DNA from: Dendrolimus kikuchii
Lineage: Eukaryota > Arthropoda > Insecta > Lepidoptera > Lasiocampidae
NCBI GenBank assembly: GCA_019925095.2
Contig: CM034392.1
Location: 23,533,887 to 23,597,886 of the forward strand
Reading direction: 5' to 3'
Length of the DNA: 64,000 bases
Under the pieces are notes generated by a model. The model was not told the DNA's origin. It did no database searches and saw only the letters and a program-made list of their open reading frames with translations. Position 1 is the first letter of the stretch. Every line of letters starts with the position of its first letter. Position numbers and translations under genes: made by a program. Below are positions 21,901 through 32,696 of the stretch, in pieces.

Positions 21901-24900
21901 ATAAAAGGTAGAGAAAAATTATCTGTGAGACTCTGAACTTTCACTTTTATTGCGTGTAAACTGCACACACCCATAATATTCTTCTGTAGGACTTTTTTTG
22001 TGGCACGGACTCTACAAGTGCTTATTATAATCCGACCAAGATGAAAAGTATCATTAAAAATACGTCAGAATTTAGGTATCAGACGACTTTCTGACTAGAA
22101 CAGGCTATAGTTAAATTTAAATCGCTTAATACGATTTTTACTGGACTTATCAGCAACACTCGAAAACAGGATATGCAGACTGCGCCTGCGCATTGGCGCC
22201 GGATAGATATATCAACGGAAATCATCTTCTTGGAATCCTGCTATGCTAACAATTTTCCTCTCAGATATGAATTATGCCCTATTAGCCTAGTTTCACAGAA
22301 CTACGGGAAAATCACGCAATCATAAGGAGACGCACCCATACATTATTGGGCCCAGATTTTGAAAAGAGAGTGACTTTAAAATTTATTTTTATTATGTTGA
22401 CATTTTTAATCATTGTAGTGGGTTTAGTTATTTTGAATGAATTAATTGTATGGTGTATTTTCATATTATTAATTGATGAAATCCATTTACATGAATCGAT
22501 TCTGGTCATTGGTAAACGTATTTTAATTGTGAACTTATTTTTAAAATTTCTCGTCTTCCAGATAGAATTTAGGGCTAATGTTTTCTCTTTTTAACCGACT
22601 TCAAAAAAAGGAGGAGGTTCTCAATTCGTCGGGGTCTTTTTTTTGCTTTTTTTATGTATGTTCACCGATTACTCCGAGATTTATGATCCGATTTACGTGA
22701 TTCTTTTTTTGTTCAACGCGGAATAGCTTCCATTTGGTCCCCTAAAAATTTTACATAGTTTGGCCCAGTAGTTTTCATTTTATGAACATTTTTTTGTTCC
22801 CGTTTCTTGGGACCTATATTTTTTTAGGAGCGCGGCACCTTTCGTAGGTCTACCCATACATAGCTAGACACTAAAAAGTAACAAATGAAATAAAAACACT
22901 TCGTTTAAAAAAACCGACTACAAAAACTAAAAAGTATAAAATAACTTATTTCTAAAGCTATTATTATTAATATATATTATCTAAAACATCTTGCAGTCGG
23001 TGCAAAATAAAACGTAAAAATTACTATATATTTTTTTTTAATTACTAAGCACCGACTTTAAAATGTTTTAAATAATTTATATTAATAATAATAGCTTTAG
23101 AAATAAGTTATTTTATACTTTTTTAGTTTTTGAAGTCGGTTTTTTTAAACGCAGTTTTTTTTTTAAAGTGTAGTGTAATGTGCTAGCTATTAATAAAGAA
23201 CATACGAACAAAGTGTCTTCACCTTAATAGAGACAATAAGAAAAGTGTTATTGGACACTTTCTTAGTAAGAATACTTTTAGTTAATTTAGGTTATATTTA
23301 AATTACTTATTAATCTTTTTAGATTAGATGGCAATATTAATAAGGTATTTCCTTCTAAATACCTTATTCATACAAAAAAAAAGGTTTTTATTTTGTAATT
23401 GAAAAATATAACACTTTTTTGAAACAATATCTCAATTTGTTACATTTCTTTGGGCCGAAAGTCCCTCGTCTCGTTTATAACATAGCATATTTGTTAAGCA
23501 TCAATTTTGAAACGAGTCTTCCTTAGTGATGCCTGGAATGCCGCTGGACAGTTTTTCATAAAATGAGGTAAACAACAAAAAATATTTATTATAATAAAAA
23601 AAGTTTTCATTTTCTCACACTTTCAAGTTTCACGTTTGAGTTGAATTTTTCATTATATTACATAGAAGACTTAACCAGGGCACAATTCTGGATTTTACCA
23701 TTGCCCAACAGTGGGCACGCAACATGAGGGTAGCTAAAATGTTCACGACAAAAACGGTGGCATCGCCGACAGTCAGGTTTTAAAATTAATAAAATAATAA
23801 TAATCAGCAGACAAACACACACATTGTATATTGCCGAATTAAGCAAGTTACGCATGTGTTATGGGACACCCAGACCATAGTAATTAACGAACAAATTCGT
23901 TTCGGAAATTTACCATACCAGGAATCGAACCCGGAGTTTCTGCGTTGCAGTGGAGTAAGCGGTCAAAGACTTAGCCCGCAACCACAGAGGCCGTCAAAAT
24001 TGATATTCGCCGAAACTCTTTTGTTCTCTATGTTTTATAAGTACGGGTAACGGCTGATTTTGTTCCTGACGGCTGTTACCCTTGGGTGAGAGTCTACGGC
24101 GGGAGGTCGGTAGCCTATAAGGAATCCTTCAATATATATCCATAGCCCGATACGTGTTTGACCAATTTATTTTATTTTAGGTTATATAACTGACAGTAAA
24201 CAACGTTTACTTTATTATGCATTCAATGATTAAATCGTAGATAGATAGATAGAAAATACTTGAGTCAAGGCAGGAACAAAGGGCGGCCTTATCGCTTTAT
24301 AGCTATCTCTTCCAGACAACCCGGGCTGTGGATTGTGTGAAAGGGATCGAGAGTGTATGACGGTGGTGTGCAAATCAAATACATGTAATTAATAGGATAC
24401 ATAGATATTACACAATACATATAATTAAGAAAAAGAAACTAGACAATAACACATATTAATATTATATATATCCAAATATATACATTATTAATATGTGTAT
24501 AGCAACAACAATAGCTATACAATATTAATAATAGCAATAATCAATATATCAATATTATATATACTTATTAATATAATATATACAATATTAATAAATATAT
24601 TCGTATCGTAATGATACGAGTAGAAAGGTAACCTATATTTTTTAAAAAATTGTCTAATTAGGGATGTGAACAGATCCTACAATAAATTCTAACAATCTTT
24701 ACATATGCAAGAACAGGGGCTTTAAAATAACATCTTATCTTTTTACCATGGAAAAAGAATTCTTCCATGGTTTTACATACCTACATAGAAAATATTTCGA
24801 TAGAAATAGTTCTAATTACTACAACAATTAATGCATTATTTGACTCTTTTTATTCTACAAAACTCTGACGTCATAAGTTTTTACGCTTGTACAAAATTTA

Positions 24901-26372
24901 TGAGGCTGTAACATGGAAGCTGTTTGTATATAAAATGATAAAAAGTAAGTCTACTAATTTGACTGTGCGCTCTCCACTATTCTAAGGCGTTCTTTATTTT
25001 TTAGGTTTTAGAAAAACTAACGTATATAATGAAATTTATAATTGCTGAAGAAAGAGGAAGTGCTAATCGGAACGTTGAAAATGTATCTGTAGACTGCATT
25101 TCCCATTTGCAAACAGAATATGGTGCTTCATCTTATTCTTTGCCATCACCGGTATATTCTGTAGCAGAAGAAGACAAGATTCTTACGCAGTGCTTCTATG
25201 AGGAGATAATCAATAACGGTCCTGCGATAATCAATAACGATACTGAGATAATCAACAACGGTCCTCAGATAATCAATAACGACCCTATAGCAAATAACAT
25301 AGAAACTATTGATTTATGTAGTGAAGATTGTGTTAAGGATCTACCTGTTTCGACAGCCCAAGAGGAAAATTATATTTTGAATCTGGAAAAAAACATTGTG
25401 AATATTTCTCTAACAGATAATGATCACTTAGAACCGTGCAACGACTTACATTTACAGAGTTCTCCAAGTATTCTTGCTAATAAACCAGATATAAGTCACG
25501 TTACAGACTTAACAAAACCTCTGCAACGTATATTTTATGTTAAAAACAACGTAGACATGAGTAGGCTTGTAAATCCTAACATACCACAACAGATGAGTAC
25601 TAATATTCTCAATAAAGAAGTCGACACGTGTAAGGACGTAACTGTTCAGAAAGCAACAGTAATTACTGTAGCCCCAGTCAAAGAAGACCTTCAATACAAT
25701 TCTAATAATTCATCAAAATTAACCAAGGTATATGATGACATACATAAAAAAGTTTCTTTTGTAATACCCGAAGTAAATGTCATTAAGCATAACGACAATA
25801 TTTCTAAAGACACATTCAATTCCACGATTACCACTCAGTCAAATATGAAAACTAACACAAAAGCAAATACATTCAATACTAAAAACTCTAACGTGATACA
25901 ACTGGGACAGAAATTAAAAGAAACTATGAAAATCAATACAGTTACAGAAAAGAAAACTGTTTCTAATAAAGTTAAAATTAATAAAAAAATAATAGAGAGT
26001 AAAGTTAATAAACCGAAAAAGAGTACAAAACGCAAAACCAAAAACTCTGCTCTCAATAAAGTAAATGATGACGTAACATTTATTAATTTAAAAAACGATT
26101 GCATTGATGATGATGGTGTCATAAGTAAGGATATCATCGGTACTCTAAATGGTCCACTAGTTAACACCGGAAAAAAAAATAAAAGAGCTTCAAAGTCATC
26201 AAAAGCTAAAAAGAATTCACCAGCAAAGAACTTTGATGAGCTTTCTTGGTTAAAAAGTATAAGATACGTTCGTGAACCAGATAGTTACGAATATCAGATT
26301 GGATTATATGATGATGATTTTTGGAACAATTTTACATTTCCTAGTGATATATATCAAGACTTTATCATATAA
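18393..26372 (+). CDS. Unrecognised gene, putative exons 1-3
   Basis: Proposed exons: 18393-18437 (ATG, 15 codons MPRTKCKRLSNLERK, phase 0, donor GTAATT), a possible exon from 19982 (KIDARLMEIHWKVDEH..., acceptor AACAG, donor not found), and 25005-26372 (phase 0 acceptor TTTATTTTTTAG). Exon 1 to exon 3 joins in frame without exon 2, giving about 470 residues. The large exon has an ATG of its own at 25029 and could be a one-exon gene instead. I do not recognise the protein. It is rich in Asn, Lys, Ile, Asp and Ser and probably largely disordered, with two basic clusters (KPKKSTKRKTK and KKNKRASKSSKAKK) that look like nuclear localisation signals. There is no signal peptide. Confidence 0.45.
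18440..19480. other. No gene seen
   Basis: Putative intron of the unrecognised plus-strand gene. No repeat recurring in the window was identified with confidence. Confidence 0.4.
19482..19900 (+). mobile_element. LINE 3' end (family also at 63050-63390)
   Basis: Shares with 63050-63390 the order GTGTTCCGAGGA, TTCCGTGTACAA, GGGCGTTATAAAATTTCTTA and a final TCAGGTGGGCCGCCTGCCTG. Frames are broken. It is likely the degraded C-terminus and 3' UTR of a non-LTR element. Confidence 0.55.
19982..20095 (+). CDS. Possible small exon of the unrecognised gene
   Basis: Following TTGTTCCATAAAGAAACAG, an open frame in phase 0 reads KIDARLMEIHWKVDEHI and continues charged and helix-like through ITEIKAESYLQEM. 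A stop just before the acceptor supports an exon edge. No good donor follows before repeat-like sequence at about 20097 (TATGCTGTCGCGAC, also at 8449), so the exon may be broken or may not be real. Confidence 0.3.
20229..20495 (+). mobile_element. LINE-A 3' end, 5'-truncated
   Basis: Starts at AGAATGACTAAACAG and ends in GTATGTATGTATG. The frame is intact apart from the last codons (GGGCTGAAG instead of GGCGTGAAG). Confidence 0.8.
20496..20820 (-). mobile_element. Repeat fragment plus tRNA-derived SINE-B head
   Basis: The left part (GGGGACACTTTTTGAAGGTC, CTGCTTCGCAACGCG) is a common LINE-type tail also at 29480 and 50880. The right part (20740-20818) is the complement of a tRNA-like head with B box GAGTTCGATTCC. 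Family SINE-B also occurs at 23640-24005, 29630-29912, 49650-49835 and 59100-59420. Confidence 0.6.
20821..21270. other. No gene seen
   Basis: AT-rich sequence without recognised features. Confidence 0.35.
21271..21480 (+). repeat. Interspersed repeat fragment
   Basis: GGCCACCTTCCGACTCCATC through TTTCAGCTCGATCGGAAACC to a CATACATACATG run. It looks like a common lepidopteran repeat and has no gene. Confidence 0.4.
21806..21898. repeat. (TA)n microsatellite
   Basis: Uninterrupted TA run of more than 45 units. Confidence 0.95.
22590..22905 (+). repeat. Repeat starting AACCGACTTCAAAAAAAGGA
   Basis: A GGAGGAGGTTCTCAATTCGT motif, followed by TTCACCGATTACTCCGAGAT, marks a short interspersed element common in Lepidoptera. 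It abuts the fold-back element to its right. Confidence 0.55.
22906..23165. mobile_element. Fold-back MITE with about 100-bp arms
   Basis: The left arm from AAACCGACTACAAAAACTAA through AAGCTATTATTATTAATATA is repeated inverted in the right arm, ending TTTTTGAAGTCGGTTT. The arms are separated by about 50 bp of T-rich sequence. The outer ends (AACCGACTTCAAAAA) match the start of the neighbouring repeat. Confidence 0.75.
23166..23640. other. No gene seen
   Basis: AT-rich. Short local inversions (AAATACCTTATT) but no recognised element. Confidence 0.35.
23641..24005 (-). mobile_element. tRNA-derived SINE-B
   Basis: Complement contains a tRNA-like head with B box GGGTTCGATTCC near 23930 and a body with CAGACAAACACACACATTG. 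It ends near CAGTGGGCACGC. Confidence 0.6.
24240..24375. repeat. Repeat fragment with GGGCGGCCTTATCGC
   Basis: Shares GGCGGCCTTATCGCTT...CGATCTCTTCCAG with 13622-13660. A short GATA run (24238-24253) precedes it. Confidence 0.5.
24376..24920. other. AT-rich stretch upstream of the large ORF
   Basis: Many short ATTAATAT palindromes between 24440 and 24610. No gene seen. Confidence 0.4.
24927..25004 (+). promoter_or_regulatory. TATA-like box and possible mini-intron before the ORF
   Basis: TATATAAAA lies at 24927-24935. A donor-like AAAAAGTAAGT at 24940 and the TTTATTTTTTAG acceptor ending at 25004 could bound a 60-nt 5' UTR intron containing TACTAAT. This model (independent promoter) competes with splicing from the distant exon at 18393. 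Confidence 0.3.
25005..26372 (+). CDS. Large terminal exon, low-complexity basic protein
   Basis: 455 codons are open from the acceptor at 25005, or 447 from the ATG at 25029. This is by far the longest non-transposon frame here and so almost surely coding. Near residues 60-90 (from the ATG) an IINNGP/IINND repeat occurs four times, encoded by an imperfect 24-bp DNA repeat. The middle is Asn/Ser/Thr-rich. Residues about 320-400 are Lys-rich. The C-terminus changes character: SWLKSIRYVREPDSYEYQI then GLYDDDFWNNF, an aromatic/acidic tail that looks conserved and may be a protein-binding motif. No known domain is recognised. An AATAAA signal follows at 26444. A nuclear, disordered scaffold is a guess from composition only. 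Confidence 0.75.
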   Translation, partial: VLEKLTYIMKFIIAEERGSANRNVENVSVDCISHLQTEYGASSYSLPSPVYSVAEEDKILTQCFYEEIINNGPAIINNDTEIINNGPQIINNDPIANNIETIDLCSEDCVKDLPVSTAQEENYILNLEKNIVNISLTDNDHLEPCNDLHLQSSPSILANKPDISHVTDLTKPLQRIFYVKNNVDMSRLVNPNIPQQMSTNILNKEVDTCKDVTVQKATVITVAPVKEDLQYNSNNSSKLTKVYDDIHKKVSFVIPEVNVIKHNDNISKDTFNSTITTQSNMKTNTKANTFNTKNSNVIQLGQKLKETMKINTVTEKKTVSNKVKINKKIIESKVNKPKKSTKRKTKNSALNKVNDDVTFINLKNDCIDDDGVISKDIIGTLNGPLVNTGKKNKRASKSSKAKKNSPAKNFDELSWLKSIRYVREPDSYEYQIGLYDDDFWNNFTFPSDIYQDFII

Positions 26373-26443
26373 ACTTGTACTACTTTCACGTATCTCATCA
26401 TTATTTTTTTTTAATAACTTCTCGTGGTTTCTGTTATTAGAAC

Positions 26444-26449
26444 AATAAA
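26444..26449 (+). terminator. Polyadenylation signal AATAAA
   Basis: First AATAAA after the stop codon of the large ORF, about 70 nt downstream. Confidence 0.5.
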
Positions 26450-26883
26450 TGATGTAAGGATAAGAATCTAGTCTTTTGAATTACTACAAAAATATGGTTT
26501 AGATCTACAAATAATGGTAAATACATATTTACTGTTTCTTAGAATGACTGATGACCATTATTGTATACTCGTACATGTTGAGTATTACATTAGCATCTAA
26601 AAAATTACTCGTATTGCTCCCAAATATATTTAATTTGGTTTATCGCTTCCTCTTCGTGCTGTATTACATTCATTGAGATATAACATGTCTACATTATACG
26701 ACGTGCGAGTTATGACTGAGATCAGTATAGTTACGCACTCTTCTTAAATAGTATTAATAATTGTTATCTTTAATGTCCGGCTCCTATGTCTTACTATTCA
26801 TTTACTTACCTTACCATTGGTAGAGACACTACTTGTCTAGAGCAGAGCTTGAAATGCCGGTAAAAATGTGGTATCGTTATTTA

Positions 26884-27107
26884 TGGAAGTCGTGGAAGGT
26901 CACGACACACCTTCCATGATCAAATTGATCGTGTACTAGCAGAAGGTGATGTCAGGAGCCTTAAGAACAGACGAGCGTGCATGATAAGAGTTATGAATGT
27001 CAAAGAAGCAAGTGAGGTGTGTAAGAATAAGCCTGAATGGCGCTCTGTTGTTCGTGCCTACCCCGCAAGGGAACTGGCGTGAAGTTATGTATGTATGTAT
27101 CGTGATT
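26884..27107 (+). mobile_element. LINE-A 3' end nested in the hAT-like element
   Basis: Starts at GGAAGTCGTGGAAGG and ends in the TATGTATGTATG tail. It faces the inverted copy at 27143-27480 across about 35 bp. Confidence 0.8.
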
Positions 27108-27142
27108 TATGCTAATTCAGATAACGGTAAAAAATAAATATC

Positions 27143-27480
27143 GTTATACATACATACATACATAACTTCACGCCAGTTCCCTTGCGGGGTAGGCACGAAC
27201 AACAGAGTGCCATTTAGGCTTATTCTTACACACCTCACTTGCCTCTTTGACATTCATAACTCTTGTCATGCAAGCTCGTCTGTTCTTAAGGCTTCTGACA
27301 TCACCTTCTGCTAGTACACGATCAATGTGATCATGGAAGGTGTGTCGTGGCCTTCCACGACTTCTGCATCCATCCACTTTTGCATTGTATATCTGTTTAG
27401 TCATTCTTTCATCATGCATTCTTTCCACATGCCCGAACCACCGGAGCATTCCTTTCCTTACCTTCACCCCGACACCTTCA
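27143..27480 (-). mobile_element. LINE-A 3' end, inverted neighbour
   Basis: The tail CATACATACATACATAACTT lies at the left and the 5' truncation at about 27480. The frame is intact to the shared stop. With the copy at 26884-27107 it could form a long hairpin RNA. Confidence 0.8.
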
Positions 27481-27576
27481 CTTCGTTATAAAACACCGTT
27501 ATTTCTAGTTACTTTACCGGTAAATAAATATAACGTTAATACTATTGTTATCAGTAATTTTACCGTTATAACTACT

Positions 27577-27888
27577 TTTTTTTTATTGCAGGAGTTCAGC
27601 ACACAGGCAGACGGCCCACTTGATGGAAAGCGGTTACCATCGCCTATGGACATTTGCAACACCAAAGGTGCTACAAATGCGCTGCTGCTCTCTTAAAGGA
27701 GACTGGAACCTGGTCACTAATGCCGGAACACAACACAAGGTTGTTATGGCGGCATAATCTAGACCAGGGGTGGTCGCCATCCAGTCGAGCAAATACCCTA
27801 CCACCTGGCTGTGGGTTGTTTAGTCGCCTCTTACGACAGGCCGCAGGAAATTGCATTCTTTCTCCGTTCCTGCACGGATAAAAACCGT
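27577..27888 (-). repeat. SINE-like repeat C
   Basis: Near full length, with a short deletion near GACAGGCCGCAGG. Confidence 0.8.
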
Positions 27889-28224
27889 GTTACCATCGTC
27901 GCTCTCTTTCACTCGCAAATATTGTCAAACAGCACTGCTAAGAGCGCGAGTAATATTTAGAGTTATGTTTGTCCATTGTTTTGATAACAAGCAGTCATAA
28001 TAAAGCCAATTCTTAAAAATGGCAGTCGCTTGAAATAACGTTAAAATTACCGATACGTATAACGATATACGTATAATTTTAACGTTAAAATTATAAAAGT
28101 TACCAAGTATCGGTAATATCGGTAATACCGGTATGGCAGTATCTTTATCGAAAATACCGGTAATTACCCATATTTTTAAATGTAAATGATAACGTTTTCA
28201 AACCCTGGTCTAGAGCTTATATCA

Positions 28225-28450
28225 AACTAGCTGTGCCCGCGACGTCGTCCACGTTGAATTTGTTTTCAAAACCCCCCGATTTTGAAACATTCCTCATTGG
28301 TGCTCCGCTCCTATTGGTCTTAGCGTGATGATATATAGCCTATAGCCTTCTTTGAAAGACTGAAAGAATTTTTCAAATCTGACCAGTAATTCCTGATATT
28401 AGCGCGTTCAATCAAACAAACTCTTCAGCTTTATATATTAGTATAAGATT
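28225..28450 (+). repeat. Repeat with CTGTGCCCGCGACGTCGTCC start
   Basis: Same family start as at 13276, 40615 and 47074. It begins ten bases after the hAT-like element's duplication ends. Confidence 0.5.
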
Positions 28451-28604
28451 TTAACCACTAAAGCAAATAAATATTTAGTAAGATATGGGAACCGGCTATT
28501 AAAGCTCATTGATGTTTTCCCGCCTACACGAAGAACAAAGTACATCAATGCTACCTTCACCAGACGGGGAGATCTTCCGCACACATGAAGGAAGACAGCT
28601 ATTT

Positions 28605-28926
28605 ATTTTATTTTATTTAAGTTTATGGCTTGGCAGCTAGGCCTTTAAGCCAGATCTTAGTTTACAATATAGTTTCTTCTTTTTCTTAAGCCTATGTGTA
28701 GCACAGCTGACCTGTAGGTAATCAGCTAGTGCCATTCAACGGAGTTCTTGTGACAACTCAAAAGGCCGCATTTGACTATACAGTTCACATTTCTCACAAA
28801 ACACATAATTACTACTCAAAAACTATCAATATCCCACAACTATTGTTCATTTTAGAGTAATTTTACACATTTTCAGAAAATAAAACTGCACAGCACAACA
28901 TCTCCTTTCAGTTCCCGCCAAAAACT
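28605..28926 (-). repeat. Repeat D, reverse copy
   Basis: Almost exact complement of 17335-17655 over its whole length, with the A-rich tail at the left end. Confidence 0.75.
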
Positions 28927-29479
28927 CAAGGAAGACAGCTTCTTAAAGTGTGACGATAATGACGTGCCATAAATCTCCTTTTCAACACACTTGCTCATAA
29001 AGTGGCTCTATGGTCACCGCAATTAGGCACAGAATGACACCCATTATCAAACTGTGAGTAAAAAACATTATAACTCACTAGTGAGTTATAGATTTTATTT
29101 TTAAATTTTATTGGTTGAGTTGCTTTGTTCTTAAAAAAGTTTTTATTCAAAACAAAAGATCGTGTTCTATAGAGCAAATAAATTAATGTTCCTATTGCTT
29201 GCTCATTTCATGCAACTTCTTATTTAAATAGATAATTTTAACTCGTACGTGTTTAATAAATAAAACTTTCACTCATATATAACTTTTTTTTATCTTATAA
29301 ATAAAATGAGTTTTTGTTGTTATTTTATTCACAAGTGTGTTGAAAAACGTCGTATGACACACGTGTGTATTGATGATTACCGTCCTCGGCTCTCTTAAGA
29401 CCCTCGCCTACGGCTCGAGTCTCAATGGCGCCTCGGCGGTAATCACCAATGTTACACACTAGTACCATAATGTACTATT

Positions 29480-29912
29480 ACAGCATCAACACGTTGCGAA
29501 GCGGTGTACGTAGAATAGGAAGTAAATATTAAATTTTAACTTACATGTATGCCCTTCAAAAAGTGTTCTCCAGTGGAACTTATTTTGAATAAAAACTTAA
29601 ATTTGAATCTTAAAATGTGAGATGCCACCAAACATCTTCAGCTTTATCCTCATTTATTTGGATAACCAAATAATATAATCGGCAGACAAACACACACGTT
29701 GTATATCCCCAAATTAAGCAAGTTACGCTTGTGTTATGGGTAATATACAGCGGACTACTCTGGGGCCGATCCCAGACACCCAGACCATAGTAAATAACGG
29801 AGCAAATACGTTTCCGAAATGTACTATACCAGGAATCGAACCCGGAACCTCTGCGTTGCAGTGAGGTACGCCGGCAAAGGCTTAGCCCGCTCAACCACAG
29901 AGGCCGTCAAAT
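29480..29912 (-). mobile_element. Repeat tail and tRNA-derived SINE-B
   Basis: 29480-29595 matches the tail family at 20500 and 50880. 29630-29912 is a SINE-B whose complement has an A-box-like TGGTTGAGCGGGC and a perfect B box GGGTTCGATTCC. Confidence 0.65.
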
Positions 29913-30380
29913 TAAATTGAACTACACAATTGTATAAAATTGGTTTGTTTGCATTTGGGTATTGTCGCTTTCTAGTCAAATAATTTTTTTCTTTTTCTTC
30001 TTTACTTCATAGAAGAAGTAGAACAACAGATAGGCTTTGAATAATAATGTATAGGATTTAACGCAAGTTTAAAAGTAAAACGATTACCGCAGATTATAAA
30101 TATATAATTGTAAGAAGACAGAAGGTAACATTATGACAAGACTGACAGTCCACTGGACTTATATCACAATAAGCAACTGAATTAAACAAATCCAGTGGCG
30201 GATTTACACATTTGCTACTATACCCCACCCTTTCATGATAGCTTAATGTGCAGGGTTACCAACAATCAAAAATATTAAAACCTAAATCTATAGTCAAAAA
30301 CACCTACAATCGCGTTATTCTCTTCTTCGAATTTGTCAAGTGGTTGTTGTACACGGTAATTAATTAAAATTGTCACTCAA
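29913..30380. other. Intergenic, nothing recognised
   Basis: No open frame or repeat family identified. Confidence 0.35.
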
Positions 30381-30747
30381 AGACTACGTTACACTTGTGG
30401 CTCACAACGCTCAAAATGCTCCTTCAGTTCATTCGTTCCATATGGCGACCGCGGTCGTTATGATCACGGTGAAAACCTAATGACGTCATAATTTTCAATC
30501 ACGCAGTGCTCACAATGATCCATGTCAAGAGGTGGATCGAAGTAGTCGTTGTCCACAGAGTGTTATTCTCTCTATCTATACGTTGACAAAGGCGCGATTT
30601 TAAAATCAACCAATGACATTTCTGTATTTCGTCATTAATGACATCAACGCTTCATATTCCGTTCCACTAGAGTTAATGATTGTAACGCCCGCAAGCAAGT
30701 GGAACGGGAAAAATCGCGGTCGTGAAGCCTCTTGTGGAACGTAGTCT
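30381..30747. mobile_element. MITE-1 relative, diverged and longer
   Basis: The ends AGACTACGTTACAC and, on the complement, AGACTACGTTCCAC are inverted repeats. The interior shares GGCGACCGCGGTCGTTATGA and TAACGCCCGCAAGCAAGTGG with MITE-1, and it has about 100 bp of extra internal sequence. Confidence 0.65.
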
Positions 30748-32695
30748 AAGTGATGTTAATTTTTCGAATTTGGTAACCCTGCACGTCAAGTTATCGTGAA
30801 CCGAGTATAGAGGCAATTTGAATTTTGCCGCCTCTCTACAGACTTGTACAATTTTGTATATGAAATTGGGACTTTATGATTTATGTACTATCTCCCTAAT
30901 TACGACACCTTTTTTCTTGTAAATGATACGACTGGAAACTAGGGATCGATGTGTCAGAGCCTAGATTTGCAACCCAACGATGTAATTAATATTGCACAAG
31001 AACATTTTTGGATACATTTGGGACCTAATATAAGTTCTGTCATGTGCTACTAATAAAACGGTGTAAGAGGTTTAGATTTCAAGGGGCAAAGTTTAGGTCT
31101 GAAAAATTTGCAGCCACAAGGCTCCATAAATCAGCCACTGAATAAACCGACTTATTTCAAATAAAATGCATAATTAAATTAATTTATCTAAATTAAGAAA
31201 TGCATACATAATCATATAATATTTATAGACATTTAAAATTTCAAGACATCAAGTAGTTTATAAAACTCAACTGAGAAAAATTTAGAATAATAACATTCTT
31301 ATTACATATTAAATTTCATAACAACTTTCGATAGTATTATTAATCGTTTTGGCATTTTCCATAGTAATTGAGACCCACACAAACTCATCTTCCCTCTCTT
31401 TCTTACTTTAATAATAATTTATTAATCCATCTCTTCTAAACCATTCACAAATTTGTCCAAACTTTGAATAAGGTAAAAACGCCAGTTGATTTTGAAGATT
31501 TTAAAAGGTCGACTTATTTTAAGAGAAGAAATAATTCTGTTCACTGATTACTTATTCTTATGTCGAAAAACCGCTCGTCACCAGGATTTTTTTTATTAAT
31601 TATTTAATAAAAATGATTGTTAGTTGTTTTTTTTATTTACGGCTTGGTTACAAGACTTTTAAGCCAAGTGTTTTTTTATATTCTGTATATTAGCAAGATA
31701 GAACAGATAAAAGTTAGTCCACTACCTAAATATAATATTTTAAATATGGAGCATAAATCAGTTAAATTACAAATACGTAAAATTATCAATTTCATACGGA
31801 GCCATCTTGATTTTAGATCCTTAATTTAATTCGGCAATGCGAAAGAGAAAGAAGAACTTCATACATTCGTATAGTTCTCCAAGCATAGGCCGGACAAATC
31901 ACATATATCCTATTATAATTATATTATCACAAAGCCAAAATAAGTATTTAATAAACCACAACAAGAAATAAACTATACAAACGACTATCATTATAAATCA
32001 ACAGGTAATAATTAAAAATATAATTATTAGTTTTTAAAATTAGCTATAACTTATGTATAATCTCAAATTGTATTTGTGATGGAATTATTTAATAAAACAT
32101 GACTGAATATTAATTTTAAGCACATATTCATCCTCTCACAATACTTACAATATCGATAATTATTGATCGATAAATTAATACAGCTATAATGTAAATATCG
32201 ATATTTAGTTATTATTGCAGTTTTACACAACTAATAATTCCTCCCGATGTACCTGCGCAATAGACCAATTTTAGTAGCGAGCGACAGTGTACGTGTCGTG
32301 TAAGCGGGACAGAGCTAAGAATACACAACAAGCAACACTCTGCTATTTTAGCTTGCGAATAAAATTCAATATATATTATTTACATGTCGAAAATCAGTCT
32401 GCACTTTTCTGCGCAAACGAAAACTGCCGATCGGAATTATAAGTTGCGTAAAAGTGCAACCTTCGCCACCAGACGTACATACAACAATATTAAATAAAAT
32501 CGTAACTAGCAATAATGTACAATTCAAGTCCATATTTTTTTAAACAGACAATATTTTACTAGGCATATTATTCTAACTAACAATATGCAAAAGCTACATT
32601 TTATTAATAAATGCTCTAATGAATTTAACACTTAAATTTTCCATTAATATTCAATACAATTTTTCGATCAGACTTAGATTAATTATAATATATAT
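30748..32695. other. Intergenic, nothing recognised
   Basis: AT-rich. 31617-31680 resembles the 3' tip of repeat D in reverse. No coding potential found. Confidence 0.35.
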
Positions 32696-32696
32696 A

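Larger units (their letters stand above)
26843..28207. mobile_element. hAT-like non-autonomous element with nested LINEs
   Basis: The ends are CAGAGCTTGAAATGCCGG and, on the complement, CAGGGTTTGAAAACG, i.e. CAGRGYTTGAAA termini as in hAT elements. They are flanked by a perfect 8-bp duplication GTCTAGAG (26835-26842 and 28208-28215). The internal sequence is rich in ACCGGTAA-type motifs and has no transposase frame. It contains two LINE-A tails in opposite orientation and one SINE-like repeat C, all younger than the element. Confidence 0.8.

Noticed and set aside
22346..22594. Hydrophobic 82-codon plus frame
   Set aside because: AT-rich frame ending next to a repeat; no splice or start support and no partner exon. 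Left out.
24927..25004. TATA box as firm promoter of the large ORF
   Set aside because: Plausible spacing, but the in-phase upstream exon at 18393 is an equally good model, so it is kept only as a low-confidence feature.
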